NCBI GenBank assembly: GCA_028280325.1
Contig: JANQLZ010000090.1
Coordinates: forward strand, 1-64,000
Direction: 5' to 3'
Source: Bacillota bacterium
GTDB lineage: Bacteria; Bacillota; UBA994; PWPR01
Length of the DNA stretch: 64,000 nucleotides
A model generated the notes under the pieces. The model saw only the letters and a program-made list of their open reading frames with translations. It did no database searches and was not told the origin of the DNA. The position numbers and the translations under genes were made by a program. Positions 41,993-51,518 of the stretch are shown piece after piece. The first letter of the stretch is position 1; each line of letters opens with the position of its first letter.

Positions 41993-44065
41993 GTGGCTAA
42001 AACATTAGTGATAGTAGAATCACCAACAAAGGCAAGAACGATAAAGAGCATTTTAAAAAGTAGCAAATATATAGTAAAAGCTTCTAAAGGGCATATCAGG
42101 GATCTGCCAAAAAGCAAAATTGGGGTCGATATTGAGAATAACTTCGAACCCAGTTATATAACTATCAGAGGAAAAGGCGATGTAATTTCCACCCTTAAAG
42201 AATCTGTGAAGAAGGCCGACCAGGTTATTTTGGCGACTGACCCTGATCGTGAAGGAGAGGCTATATCCTGGCATTTGGCTGAGCTGTTACGTTTAAACAA
42301 GAGTGAGCCGCTAAGGGTGGAGTTTCATGAAATAACTACTGAAGCGGTTAAGAAGGCTTTTGCCAACCCCAGGCATATCGACACGAATTTAGTTAATGCC
42401 CAGCAGGCTCGTCGGGTACTGGATCGAATTGTCGGTTACAAACTTAGTCCGCTGCTATGGAAGAAAGTTTCGAGAGGGTTGAGTGCCGGCCGGGTACAGT
42501 CGGTAGCAGTTAAATTAATAGTTGACAGGGAAAAAGAGCGGGACGAGTTTAAATCTGAAGAATATTGGTCAATAGATGCCAAATTTAATGATACTGAGGA
42601 TAAAGAGTTCTGGGCCAGCTTAAACAAGATAGAAGGCAAAAAAGTAAGTAAACTATCAGCCAAAGATGCCGAGAATATAATTGCTGAGGTTAAAAATAAA
42701 GTCGGCAATGTTCAGGACATAACTGAAAGTGAGCGCAAACGCAACCCCTATCCACCGTTTATTACCAGCACTTTACAGCAGGAGGCGGCGCGAAGGTATA
42801 AGTTCCCGGCTCGCAGAACCATGTTAATAGCTCAGCAGCTGTACGAGGGAATTAAGATTGGAAAAAGCAGCACTGGACTGATTACTTATATGAGGACAGA
42901 TTCTGTTCAGCTCAGCAGTGAGGCAATGGACAGCTCTCACAGGTATATCCTCAATAACTTTGGAGATATTTATTATCAAAAAAGGTTTTTTAAGAATAAG
43001 AAGAATTCCCAGGGGGCTCATGAAGCTATCCGGCCAACCGATGTCAATCTGACACCGGACAGCATCAAGGAGAGCCTCTCAGCCGATCAGTATAAAGTAT
43101 ACAAGCTGATTTGGAATCGTTTTATTTCTTCGCAAATGGCTTCAGCAGTCTATGCCGTAAAAAATGCAAATATCTTAGTAGAAAACTATAATTTTAGGGT
43201 GACAGGTTCGAAGCTGGTTTTCAATGGCTTTTTAAAAGTTTACTCAGATGAGAAGGAAGAAAAGGATAAGGAATTCCCCAGTTTAGAACTTTATTCTAAG
43301 CTCCCTGTTATTGATATCAATGGTAAGCAGCATTTTACAGAGCCACCTCCCCGATTTACTGAGGCAACTTTAATCAAAGAATTAGAGGATAAGGGAATCG
43401 GGCGGCCCAGTACCTATGCCCCAATACTGGACACGATTGTTAAACGCCGGTATATCGAGAAGGAAAAGGGAAGATTAGCTCCGACCTCTTTAGCCAAGGG
43501 CGTAAATGGACTGCTTGAAGAGTATTTTACTACAATAATAAACATCGAATTTACAGCCAATATGGAAGATGATTTAGATAAGGTTGCTAGTGGCCAGGTT
43601 GACTGGCACCAAGCTGTAAACAAGTTTTATGGCACCTTCGCTGAGCAGTTATCAACAGCAGAAGAAAAGGCTGAGCGAGTAAAAATTGAGAAAAAAATCG
43701 AAATAACTGATATTATCTGTGAGAAATGTGGTAAAAACATGGTGATACGTGAAGGCAGATACGGCAAGTTTTTAGCTTGTTCAGGCTTTCCAGATTGTAA
43801 AAACACTCAACCGATATTAAATAAAATTGGTGTGGCCTGTGCTAAATGTGGAGGTGATCTGGTTCAAAAAAAGAGCAAACGAGGAAAGATATTTTATGGA
43901 TGCAGTAACTATCCAGACTGTGATTATGTCTCCTGGGATAAACCTATCAAACAGTTATGCCCGGAGTGTGCATCCAATCTGGTTGAAAAACAGAAAAAAG
44001 ACGGTAGTGTGCTGATCAAGTGCAGTAACACTGAATGCAGCTATCAGGAGGTAAAAAGCCAGTAA
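41993..44065 (+). CDS. topA: DNA topoisomerase I
   Basis: Type IA topoisomerase that relaxes negative supercoils. The 690 residues have the Toprim domain (LVIVESPTKARTIKSIL, ATDPDREGEAISWHL), the catalytic tyrosine in GLITYMRTDSVQLS, and KGIGRPSTYAPIL. Three C-terminal zinc ribbons follow (CEKCGKNMV, CAKCGGDLV, CPECASNLV). GTG 41993 has RBS GGAGGAATAA; the overlapping ATG 41991 is out of frame. A TATAAT at 41954-41959 may give it its own promoter. Confidence 0.97.
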   Translation: MAKTLVIVESPTKARTIKSILKSSKYIVKASKGHIRDLPKSKIGVDIENNFEPSYITIRGKGDVISTLKESVKKADQVILATDPDREGEAISWHLAELLRLNKSEPLRVEFHEITTEAVKKAFANPRHIDTNLVNAQQARRVLDRIVGYKLSPLLWKKVSRGLSAGRVQSVAVKLIVDREKERDEFKSEEYWSIDAKFNDTEDKEFWASLNKIEGKKVSKLSAKDAENIIAEVKNKVGNVQDITESERKRNPYPPFITSTLQQEAARRYKFPARRTMLIAQQLYEGIKIGKSSTGLITYMRTDSVQLSSEAMDSSHRYILNNFGDIYYQKRFFKNKKNSQGAHEAIRPTDVNLTPDSIKESLSADQYKVYKLIWNRFISSQMASAVYAVKNANILVENYNFRVTGSKLVFNGFLKVYSDEKEEKDKEFPSLELYSKLPVIDINGKQHFTEPPPRFTEATLIKELEDKGIGRPSTYAPILDTIVKRRYIEKEKGRLAPTSLAKGVNGLLEEYFTTIINIEFTANMEDDLDKVASGQVDWHQAVNKFYGTFAEQLSTAEEKAERVKIEKKIEITDIICEKCGKNMVIREGRYGKFLACSGFPDCKNTQPILNKIGVACAKCGGDLVQKKSKRGKIFYGCSNYPDCDYVSWDKPIKQLCPECASNLVEKQKKDGSVLIKCSNTECSYQEVKSQ

Positions 44066-45372
44066 TGGAAAAACAGGTAACCATAATTGGCGCCGGATTG
44101 GCGGGAACAGAGGCAGCCTGGCAGTTAGCCAGTAGAGGAATAAATGTCAATCTTTATGAAATGAGGCCATTTACAAAAACCCCTGCCCATAAGACCAGCA
44201 TGTTTGCTGAGCTTGTCTGCAGTAACTCTTTCCGGGCTAAAGGGCTGGCCAATGCTGTGGGGCTGTTAAAAGAGGAGCTGCGGCTACAGGGATCACTGAT
44301 AATTGAAGCAGCAGATAAATACAGTTTACCAGCTGGTGGAGCTTTGGCAGTTGATAGGGATTTATTCTCTGAATATATTACAAAAAAAATTTCCAGTCAC
44401 CCTCAGATAAATGTCATTAATGAGGAAATGAAACATATAAATACTGGTGAGCTTTGTATTATTGCCGCCGGCCCCTTATGTTCTGACAGTTTAGCTCGGC
44501 ATATCTCAGAACTGATAAATGAACATAATCTTCATTTTTTTGATGCCGCTGCCCCAATAGTCAGCAAAGATTCAATCAATTTTGATTTGGCATTTTGGGG
44601 GTCACGTTATGATAAAGGGGGTAAGGACTATATTAATTGCCCACTTAATCAAGAGCAGTATCAGGCTTTTTATGATCAGCTGATCGCTGCCCAGGTCCAG
44701 CCTTTACACGAGTTCGAAGATGAGAATTATTTTGAAGGCTGTATGCCAATTGAAGTATTGGCCGGAAGAGGGATAAAAACTTTGTTGTTTGGCCCGTTAA
44801 AACCGGTAGGGTTGACTGATAAGCAGGGGGAGCAGCCATATGCTGTTGTCCAGTTGCGGCAGGATAACCTTGCAGGCACTCTATATAATATGGTAGGGTT
44901 TCAAACCCGCCTGAAGTGGCCAGAGCAAAAGAGGGTATTTCGAATGATACCTGGTCTGGAAAAAGCTGAGTTTGAGAGGTTTGGAGTAATGCACAGGAAT
45001 ACCTTTCTAAACTCTCCCCGGGTATTGTTGGCTACAGGGCAGTTAAAAGAGTATCCGAAGCTGTTTATTGCAGGACAGCTGTCAGGTGTTGAAGGTTATG
45101 TGGAATCAACAGCAAGTGGTTTAATATGTGGCATTAATGCCGCACGTATAGCAAAAGGTTCTGCACCATTAGTTTGGCCTCAGGAAACAGCACATGGTGC
45201 ATTGATGAATTATATAACTACAACCCCCACTAAAGGATTTCAGCCGATGAATATAACTTTTGGTCTGATTCCTGCCCTAAAAACCAAAATTAGAGCAAAA
45301 AAAGCAAGAAAACAGGCAATTAGTGAACGAGCTTTAAATACGTTAAAAGCTTTTTCTGATGTCCATCGATAA
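44065..45372 (+). CDS. trmFO: Folate/FAD-dependent tRNA uridine-54 C5-methyltransferase TrmFO
   Basis: TrmFO makes ribothymidine at position 54 of tRNA using methylenetetrahydrofolate. The 435 residues open with the FAD-binding GAGLAGTEAAWQLASRG. Conserved LVCSNSFRAKGLANAVGLLK, YFEGCMPIEVLAGRG, GLTDKQGEQPYAVVQLRQDN and GQLSGVEGYVESTASGL follow. ATG 44065 shares a base with the topA stop and has AGGAGG upstream. In many Firmicutes xerC follows; here hslV does. Confidence 0.96.
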   Translation: MEKQVTIIGAGLAGTEAAWQLASRGINVNLYEMRPFTKTPAHKTSMFAELVCSNSFRAKGLANAVGLLKEELRLQGSLIIEAADKYSLPAGGALAVDRDLFSEYITKKISSHPQINVINEEMKHINTGELCIIAAGPLCSDSLARHISELINEHNLHFFDAAAPIVSKDSINFDLAFWGSRYDKGGKDYINCPLNQEQYQAFYDQLIAAQVQPLHEFEDENYFEGCMPIEVLAGRGIKTLLFGPLKPVGLTDKQGEQPYAVVQLRQDNLAGTLYNMVGFQTRLKWPEQKRVFRMIPGLEKAEFERFGVMHRNTFLNSPRVLLATGQLKEYPKLFIAGQLSGVEGYVESTASGLICGINAARIAKGSAPLVWPQETAHGALMNYITTTPTKGFQPMNITFGLIPALKTKIRAKKARKQAISERALNTLKAFSDVHR

Positions 45373-45391
45373 ATTTTTATCGCAAGTTTAT

Positions 45392-45420
45392 TTGAAGAAT
45401 TAAGATTATTTTGTTATATT
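45392..45420 (+). promoter_or_regulatory. Promoter of hslVU-codY
   Basis: TTGAAG (45392-45397) and TATATT (45415-45420) are separated by 17 bp, 23 bp before the hslV start. Confidence 0.6.
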
Positions 45421-45442
45421 AGTTCAGAGTGGGAGTGGTTAT

Positions 45443-45979
45443 ATGTATAAAGGCACGACAATAGTAGCGGTGAAAAGAGATAAAAAAATCGCAATAGCAG
45501 GAGATGGGCAGGTAACATTTGGGGAAAAAACAGTTATCAAGCACACTGCTAAAAAGGTTAGAAGAATTTACAATGGCGAGGTGGTTGTCGGTTTTGCTGG
45601 AGCAGTAGCTGATGCGTTTGCACTGGAAGAGCGTTTTGAAGCTACCCTAAGCAAATTCTCCGGCAATTTAGTCCGAGCCTCTGTTGAATTAGCCAAGGAG
45701 TGGAGAACAGATAGGGCTTTAAGGCAGCTTGAAGCACTACTATTAGTTGCAGATAAAGATACCCTGTTGTTAATCTCTGGAACAGGTGATGTGATTGAGC
45801 CTGAAGACGGAGTAATGGCGATAGGTTCAGGCGGTAACTATGCCTTGTCGGCAGCAAGGGCGTTGTACAGACATACAGAGCTTGAGGCCGCCGAAGTTGC
45901 TAAAGCAGCATTGAAAATTGCAGCAGAAATTTGTGTTTACACCAACGGCAATATCATTTGCGAAACTATCGGAGGTTGA
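45443..45979 (+). CDS. hslV: ATP-dependent protease subunit HslV (ClpQ)
   Basis: HslV is the proteolytic double hexamer of the HslUV protease. The 178 residues begin [20 protein letters not shown]. The first Thr after MYKG would be the N-terminal nucleophile after removal of the propeptide. [22 protein letters not shown] and [16 protein letters not shown] are family signatures. It lies 4 bp before hslU, its obligate partner. Confidence 0.95.
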   Translation: MYKGTTIVAVKRDKKIAIAGDGQVTFGEKTVIKHTAKKVRRIYNGEVVVGFAGAVADAFALEERFEATLSKFSGNLVRASVELAKEWRTDRALRQLEALLLVADKDTLLLISGTGDVIEPEDGVMAIGSGGNYALSAARALYRHTELEAAEVAKAALKIAAEICVYTNGNIICETIGG

Positions 45980-45983
45980 TTAA

Positions 45984-47375
45984 ATGGAAAGTTTAACACC
46001 CAAGCAAATTGTATCTCAGCTTGATGAATATATCGTTGGTCAAGATGATGCCAAAAAAGCTGTTGCAATAGCATTAAGAAATAGATATCGGCGTCGCTTG
46101 TTGATGCCTGAGTTACAAGAAGAAATAATGCCTAAAAATATAATTATGATAGGACCCACAGGGGTTGGTAAGACTGAAGTTGCCAGAAGATTAGCCAGAT
46201 TAGTTGAGGCCCCGCTGATAAAAGTAGAGGCCACAAAATTTACCGAAGTTGGTTATGTTGGTCGCGATGCCGAGTCGATGATTAGAGAGTTGCTGGAGAT
46301 TTCAATCCGGATGGAAAAAAGCAAGCGGATGAAAAAGGCTGAAGTAGACGCAGTAGACCTTGCTAATAACCGCATCCTCGATTTAATAATCAATCCTAAT
46401 CAAAAGACCCAGAACAGCAATCCGTTAGGTATGATTTTTTCCAGCAGTTTTGGCAGCAGTTCAAATCAGAGTAATCCCGTGGAAACAGAAGAACAGATAA
46501 AAAAAAGAGAGAGAATGCGAGAACGTTTGTTAAACGGTGAGCTGGAAAATAGGGTGATTGAAATTGAAGTCACTGAAAAATCTACCTCGATTCAGTTTAT
46601 CGGGAATTCCGGCTTAGAAGAAATGGGCGTCAATATGGGTGATTTATTTGGAAATTTACTGCCCAGCAAGAAGAAAAACAGGAGAGTGACGATTGCTGAG
46701 GCCCGCCGTGTTTTTATTCAGGAAGAAGCAGAGAATCTAGTGGATATGGATGATGTAGTCAAAGTAGCAATCGATAAGACGGAGCAGAGCGGCATTGTCT
46801 TTTTGGACGAGATAGACAAAATTGCGGTAAAATCAGCTGGCAGTCATGGGCCGGATGTTTCCCGAGAAGGTGTGCAAAGAGATATTTTGCCGATAGTTGA
46901 AGGCACAACTGTCAATACTAAGTATGGACCAGTTCGGACGGACTATATCTTATTTATTGCAGCAGGAGCTTTTCATATTGCCAGTCCATCTGATTTAATA
47001 CCTGAACTACAGGGCAGGTTTCCGATCAGGGTCGAACTGCAGAGTTTGACCGAAGATGATATGAAGCGTATTCTGATTGAGCCCAAACACTCTTTAATCA
47101 AGCAGTACATCGCGCTTTTGGGAACTGAACACATTGAGATAGTTTTTGCGGATGAGGCTATTTCAGAGTTAGCAGCGATTGCCTGCAGAATTAATACTTC
47201 AAATGAGGATATTGGAGCCAGAAGATTGCATACAATTATGGAAAAACTGCTGGAAGAAATATCATTTACAGCATCAGATTTAGAGAATAAAAAGATTGTA
47301 ATAGATGCAAAATATGTAAGAAAACAATTGAGCTCAATAATGGACAATGATAATCTTCATAAATATATAATTTAA
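45984..47375 (+). CDS. hslU: ATP-dependent protease ATPase subunit HslU (ClpY)
   Basis: HslU unfolds substrates and feeds them to HslV. The 463 residues have the AAA motifs: Walker A GPTGVGKTEVARRLA, the pore motif in KFTEVGYVGRDAESMIREL, the inserted I domain (about 110-230), Walker B GIVFLDEIDKIA, and sensor elements in ELQGRFPIRVEL and NEDIGARRLHTIME. It is followed 10 bp later by codY, an arrangement shared with Bacillus. Confidence 0.96.
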   Translation: MESLTPKQIVSQLDEYIVGQDDAKKAVAIALRNRYRRRLLMPELQEEIMPKNIIMIGPTGVGKTEVARRLARLVEAPLIKVEATKFTEVGYVGRDAESMIRELLEISIRMEKSKRMKKAEVDAVDLANNRILDLIINPNQKTQNSNPLGMIFSSSFGSSSNQSNPVETEEQIKKRERMRERLLNGELENRVIEIEVTEKSTSIQFIGNSGLEEMGVNMGDLFGNLLPSKKKNRRVTIAEARRVFIQEEAENLVDMDDVVKVAIDKTEQSGIVFLDEIDKIAVKSAGSHGPDVSREGVQRDILPIVEGTTVNTKYGPVRTDYILFIAAGAFHIASPSDLIPELQGRFPIRVELQSLTEDDMKRILIEPKHSLIKQYIALLGTEHIEIVFADEAISELAAIACRINTSNEDIGARRLHTIMEKLLEEISFTASDLENKKIVIDAKYVRKQLSSIMDNDNLHKYII

Positions 47376-47385
47376 GGAGAGGAAA

Positions 47386-48150
47386 ATGGGGCTTCTTGAA
47401 AAAGTTAAAATAATCACAAATTACATTAGGGAGAATATAGGAAAAGTTAAGCTGAAGGATCTCAGCCCGGTTTTGGCTACCCTTATGACAGCCAATGTCA
47501 TTGCTTTGAACAGTAAGAATGAGATTGTGGCTAAAGCCTATGTCAATCAACAGGATTCGGAGCTGTTAGACAAAGAACTGGATTCCAATAGTATTTTCCT
47601 GGAGAACAGATATTATTTCAATACAACTATGGGAGTAACAATTAAAGAGTTTGATGAAAGTGAGTGTACACTTAGCTCGGATGACTGCAGTAATACTGCT
47701 GTAAGCATCATGACTATTCCACTGGTTAACAAGAGAAACGAGGTTATCAGGATAGTGTTGATCAGGCTCAATAATCGGTTTGCCGAGGTTGATCAGATTC
47801 TAGGTGAAGTACTGTGTAGTATTCTGACCATGGAACTGCTTTACCGAGAAGTTGAGTATAAAGAGAAGGAATTGAGAAAAAATGTCATGGTGGAGATTGC
47901 TCTCGACGCTTTGTCATATTCAGAGGTTGAAGCTGCAAGAAATATATTCCATGAGTTAGGCAATACTGAAGGTTTCTTAGTTGCCAGCAAGGTTGCTGAT
48001 AAGGTAGGTATTACCAGGTCAGTAATAGTAAACGCTTTACGCAAGCTGGAAAGCGCCGGGGTTATTGAATCTCGCTCGCTGGGAATGAAAGGCACATATA
48101 TTAAAGTATTAAATGACCGGTTGCTTGAACAATTGAATATAGAAAAGTAA
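47386..48150 (+). CDS. codY: GTP-sensing transcriptional repressor CodY
   Basis: CodY represses nutrient-starvation genes when GTP and branched-chain amino acids are plentiful. The 254 residues show an N-terminal GAF domain (to about 160), a linker, and a C-terminal winged helix with ASKVADKVGITRSVIVNALR, matching the highly conserved CodY recognition helix. RBS AAGGAGAGG precedes ATG 47386. A strong terminator follows. Confidence 0.95.
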   Translation: MGLLEKVKIITNYIRENIGKVKLKDLSPVLATLMTANVIALNSKNEIVAKAYVNQQDSELLDKELDSNSIFLENRYYFNTTMGVTIKEFDESECTLSSDDCSNTAVSIMTIPLVNKRNEVIRIVLIRLNNRFAEVDQILGEVLCSILTMELLYREVEYKEKELRKNVMVEIALDALSYSEVEAARNIFHELGNTEGFLVASKVADKVGITRSVIVNALRKLESAGVIESRSLGMKGTYIKVLNDRLLEQLNIEK

Positions 48151-48155
48151 GCAAA

Positions 48156-48195
48156 ATTACTCAGCCGGTATCCAATTGGCTGAGTAATTATTATT
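48156..48195 (+). terminator. Rho-independent terminator after codY
   Basis: ATTACTCAGCC at 48156-48166 pairs with GGCTGAGTAAT at 48178-48188, followed by an AT-rich tail (TATTATTTTAT). Confidence 0.8.
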
Positions 48196-48251
48196 TTATG
48201 ATTGTCAAGGTTACACTGCTGTTATCACGGTACTATCAGCCATAAAAAATC

Positions 48252-48280
48252 TTGCACGGGCAATAAAGATATGCTATACT
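48252..48280 (+). promoter_or_regulatory. Promoter of rpsB-tsf
   Basis: TTGCAC (48252-48257), a 17-bp spacer and TATACT (48275-48280). The leader that follows is about 100 nt and contains TGATAGTTTTGACGG and two SD-like runs, GGCGGAGG and AAGGAGG. A structured r-protein leader is possible, but I cannot assign it to a known class. Confidence 0.7.
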
Positions 48281-48384
48281 TGTTCGGGTATCATTACACA
48301 CGCCTTGTGATAGTTTTGACGGTGCTTTCTTAAGTATCAAAGCTAAAAGACCAGGGCGGAGGTTTAAACCAAGGAGGAAATTAA

Positions 48385-49125
48385 ATGTCAGTTGTCGCTA
48401 TGAAACAGTTATTAGAGTCGGGTGTTCACTTTGGACATCAAACTCGCCGTTGGAACCCCAAAATGGCGCCTTATATTTTTACGGAGCGCAATGGAATCTA
48501 CATTATAGATTTACAGAAAACAGTACGTATGATTGAAGAGGCGTACAATTTTATCCGTGATATTTCAGCCAGTGGTGGTTCTGTCTTATTTGTCGGCACC
48601 AAGAAACAGGCTGCAGAAAGCGTAGCAGAAGAAGCTATTCGCTGTGGTATGCCTTATGTCAATCAACGATGGCTTGGTGGCACTTTAACGAATTTCCAGA
48701 CTATCAACAAGCGAATTAAACGGCTGCTTCTTTTAGAAGAAATGGAGCAGGACGGCAGCTTCGATATTTTGCTGAAAAAAGAAGTTGTAGCTTTGAGAAA
48801 AGAAAAAGAACGCCTGGAGAAGTTCCTGGGCGGGATTAAGGATATGAAAAAAATGCCTAATGCATTGTTTATTGTAGATCCTCGCAAAGAGAAGATAGCT
48901 GTTGCAGAGGCCAATAAACTTAAAATTCCGATAGTTTCTGTAGTTGATACTAACTGTGATCCGGATCTAATCGATTACGTTATTCCCGGCAATGATGATG
49001 CTATCAGAGCCGTTAAGCTTTTATCTTCAGTGATCGCCGACGCCATATTGGAAGGCAATCAGGGTGCTGTTGCTGATTTGTCAGATGAAAGCAGCGAGGA
49101 AGATTCAGAAGCAGAAAACAACTAA
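48385..49125 (+). CDS. rpsB: 30S ribosomal protein S2
   Basis: S2 joins the 30S subunit late and helps bind S1. The 246 residues start [20 protein letters not shown] and include [32 protein letters not shown] and [13 protein letters not shown]. The C-terminal tail is acidic ([13 protein letters not shown]), as in many homologues. RBS AAGGAGG. It pairs with tsf in the usual order. Confidence 0.97.
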   Translation: MSVVAMKQLLESGVHFGHQTRRWNPKMAPYIFTERNGIYIIDLQKTVRMIEEAYNFIRDISASGGSVLFVGTKKQAAESVAEEAIRCGMPYVNQRWLGGTLTNFQTINKRIKRLLLLEEMEQDGSFDILLKKEVVALRKEKERLEKFLGGIKDMKKMPNALFIVDPRKEKIAVAEANKLKIPIVSVVDTNCDPDLIDYVIPGNDDAIRAVKLLSSVIADAILEGNQGAVADLSDESSEEDSEAENN

Positions 49126-49158
49126 CTGGAACCAATGAAGCGTATGGAGGTATTTAAT

Positions 49159-49809
49159 GTGATAACTACGGATATGATTAAAGAAGTACGAGTTCGCTCT
49201 GGTGCTGGGGTATTGGCTTGCCGGAATGCTCTGAAAGAAACCAATGGTGAAATTGAGAAAGCAATTGAGTTGCTTCGCAAAAAAGGCTTAGCATCTGCAG
49301 CCAAAAAAGCAGGGCGGATTGCCTCGGAAGGTATTGTGTATTCCTATATTCATGGCAATGGCAAGATTGGTGTTTTACTGGAACTCAATTGTGAAACCGA
49401 TTTTGTTGCTAAAACAGATTCGTTTAAGGCTTTAGCCAAAGATATTGCCATGCATATCGCTGCATCCAGGCCCGAGTATGTCAGTAGAGATGATGTTCCT
49501 GCCAGTATCGTGGCGAAAGAAAGAGAGATTATTGCAGCTCAAACAGAAAATGAAGGCAAAAAGAAGCCGGCTAATATAGTTGAAAAAATTGTTGAGGGCC
49601 GGTTGAACAAATATTACAATGGCGTCTGCCTCCTGGAGCAGCCTTTTATTAAGGAAACAGATAAAAGTGTTGAGCAGTTATTAAAAGAAAAGATTGCTAC
49701 CACTGGGGAGAATATCAGGATTCGCCGCTTTGTCCGCTATGAAATGGGCGAGGGACTAGAAAAAAAATCAAACGACTTCGCAGATGAAGTTGCCCAAATG
49801 GTTCAATAA
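49159..49809 (+). CDS. tsf: Elongation factor Ts
   Basis: EF-Ts exchanges nucleotide on EF-Tu. The 216-residue product begins MITTDMIKEVRVRSGAGVLA, followed by the UBA-like helix and VLLELNCETDFVAKTDSFKA, the family signature. GTG 49159 is chosen, with GGAGG at 49146-49150. An upstream ATG at 49135 would add eight residues absent from the family. At about 216 residues it belongs to the short type with one core domain. Two hairpin terminators follow. Confidence 0.95.
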   Translation: MITTDMIKEVRVRSGAGVLACRNALKETNGEIEKAIELLRKKGLASAAKKAGRIASEGIVYSYIHGNGKIGVLLELNCETDFVAKTDSFKALAKDIAMHIAASRPEYVSRDDVPASIVAKEREIIAAQTENEGKKKPANIVEKIVEGRLNKYYNGVCLLEQPFIKETDKSVEQLLKEKIATTGENIRIRRFVRYEMGEGLEKKSNDFADEVAQMVQ

Positions 49810-49832
49810 GGAACACGTTAGTGTTCCTTTTT
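49809..49832 (+). terminator. Terminator 1 after tsf
   Basis: AGGAACAC (49809-49816), loop GTTA, GTGTTCCT (49821-49828), then TTTT. The stem begins at the tsf stop codon. Confidence 0.85.
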
Positions 49833-49892
49833 AAACGAGGACACTGAAGTTTTTAGTAGATATTATGGATTCAACGACACAAAATGGGTCAG

Positions 49893-49915
49893 GGAACACG
49901 GAAGTGTTCCTTTTT
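49893..49915 (+). terminator. Terminator 2 before pyrH
   Basis: GGAACAC (49893-49899), loop GGAA, GTGTTCC (49904-49910), then TTTTT. The arms are the same as in the hairpin 84 bp upstream. Confidence 0.85.
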
Positions 49916-49974
49916 GCCAACAGGCAGGAATTATAATATTGTTGTCGAATGACAAATGAGCAGGAGGTCGGGTA

Positions 49975-50697
49975 ATGGTTTCGAGTAAATACAAGCGAGT
50001 AGTATTGAAACTTAGTGGTGAGGCTTTAGCAGGTGATAATGGTTTTGGCATTGACCATAATATAGTCGCTGATATTGCCAATCAGGTCAAAGATGTTGTA
50101 GCTTTAGGTGTTGAAGTAGCGGTAGTAGTAGGTGGCGGCAATATTTGGCGGGGAGCAACCGGAAGTGCCAGTGGTATGGACCGGGCAACTGCCGATTATA
50201 TGGGCATGCTGGCGACCTGTATCAATGCACTGGCATTGCAGGATGCCTTCGAAGACGCTGAAGTTATGACCAGAGTTCAAACAGCAATAGAAATGAGAGA
50301 AGTCGCTGAACCCTATATCAGAAGGCGGGCAATAAGACATTTAGAAAAGGGCCGGGTGGTTATATTTGCCGCTGGGACTGGCAATCCTTATTTTACAACA
50401 GACACAACTGCAGCATTACGAGCTGCTGAAATTGAAGCTGATGCCATATTACTGGCCAAAGGCAAGGTAGACGGCGTATATGATTCTGATCCACTATTAA
50501 ACTCAGATGCAATTATTTTTACTGAATTATCCTATATTGAAGTATTACGCCGTGGTTTGGGAGTTATGGATTCGACAGCTACCTCACTGTGTATGGACAA
50601 TAATATACCAATTATTGTTTTTGGACTAAGAGCTTCAGGAAATATTAAAAGGGTACTACAAGGCCAAAAGATTGGCACAATAATAAAGGGGGACTAA
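49975..50697 (+). CDS. pyrH: Uridylate kinase
   Basis: PyrH phosphorylates UMP to UDP with ATP and is allosterically controlled by GTP and UTP in many bacteria. The 240 residues have [50 protein letters not shown] and [18 protein letters not shown], all standard. RBS AGGAGGTCGG precedes ATG 49975. A TATAAT at 49932-49937 may serve it after the double terminator. frr follows after 2 bp. Confidence 0.96.
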   Translation: MVSSKYKRVVLKLSGEALAGDNGFGIDHNIVADIANQVKDVVALGVEVAVVVGGGNIWRGATGSASGMDRATADYMGMLATCINALALQDAFEDAEVMTRVQTAIEMREVAEPYIRRRAIRHLEKGRVVIFAAGTGNPYFTTDTTAALRAAEIEADAILLAKGKVDGVYDSDPLLNSDAIIFTELSYIEVLRRGLGVMDSTATSLCMDNNIPIIVFGLRASGNIKRVLQGQKIGTIIKGD

Positions 50698-50699
50698 AA

Positions 50700-51257
50700 A
50701 TGGTCAAAGAGGTTTTAACCGATTGCGAAAACCGCATGAAAAAAACAGTCAGTATTTTTGAGGATGACTTAAAAACTATTAGGGCAGGGAGGGCTACTCC
50801 AGCCTTATTGGACAAAATAAATGTAGAATATTACGGTAGTAATGTGCCTATTAAGCAGGTTGGAAACGTCTCCGCACCTGAACCCAGACTGCTTGTTATT
50901 CAGCCCTGGGATAAAACTGTACTGCCCCAGATTGAGAAGGCCATCATGAAGTCTGACCTGGGTTTGATGCCCAATAGCGATGGGTCGATAATCAGGCTCA
51001 ATATACCACAGTTAACTGCTGAGAGAAGGAAGCAACTGCTCAAAGTTGTACGTCAAATGGCTGAGGACTGTAAGGTTGCCATTCGCAATATTAGAAGGGA
51101 TGGCAATGATGAGATTAAAATGCTGGAAAGTGACAGTGAAATCACTGAAGATGATGCCCACCGAGGCTTAGACAAGGTTCAGGACTTAACAAATAAATAT
51201 GTAAAAGAGGTAGACGTAGTATTAAAGAGAAAAGAAGAAGAGATTCTGGAAGTTTAA
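50700..51257 (+). CDS. frr: Ribosome recycling factor
   Basis: RRF splits post-termination ribosomes with EF-G. The 185 residues show the three-helix and beta layout: TIRAGRATPALLDKINVEYYG, QVGNVSAPEPRLLVIQPWD, SDLGLMPNSDGSIIRLNIPQ and LTAERRKQLLKVVR. RBS GGGGGACTAAAA lies in the pyrH end. Its length and C-terminus (KRKEEEILEV) are normal, so the open stretch that follows in another frame is not part of it. Confidence 0.97.
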   Translation: MVKEVLTDCENRMKKTVSIFEDDLKTIRAGRATPALLDKINVEYYGSNVPIKQVGNVSAPEPRLLVIQPWDKTVLPQIEKAIMKSDLGLMPNSDGSIIRLNIPQLTAERRKQLLKVVRQMAEDCKVAIRNIRRDGNDEIKMLESDSEITEDDAHRGLDKVQDLTNKYVKEVDVVLKRKEEEILEV

Positions 51258-51463
51258 AGGATTATCAAATCTATATTTGTAGTTTATGGAGCGAGTTTAA
51301 AGCTATACTTAATAAAGAAGAAATAAAATATCAACAGCTAATCTATCAGCCTGACCAGCCGCGATTTGGTTTGAGCAATGATTTACGTGTTATTGATGTA
51401 TTTTTTCAGGATCAATGCCTTACTGTTCTGGTTTCACCAGAGCAACAGAGTAGTTTGAAGTAG
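51254..51463 (+). pseudogene. Short coding-like frame after frr without a normal start
   Basis: A 69-codon frame begins within the frr stop and ends at TAG 51461-51463. The composition looks like protein (YQIYICSLWSEFKAIL, FGLSNDLRVIDVFF, CLTVLVSPEQ). It has no ATG, GTG or TTG before codon 40, so as written it cannot be translated normally. It may be the tail of a decayed gene. I do not recognise a family. Confidence 0.35.
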
Positions 51464-51518
51464 GTTGGCGAGTAGAGAGCCTTAACGATTTGCCTTAGCA
51501 GATCATTTAATCATTAAA

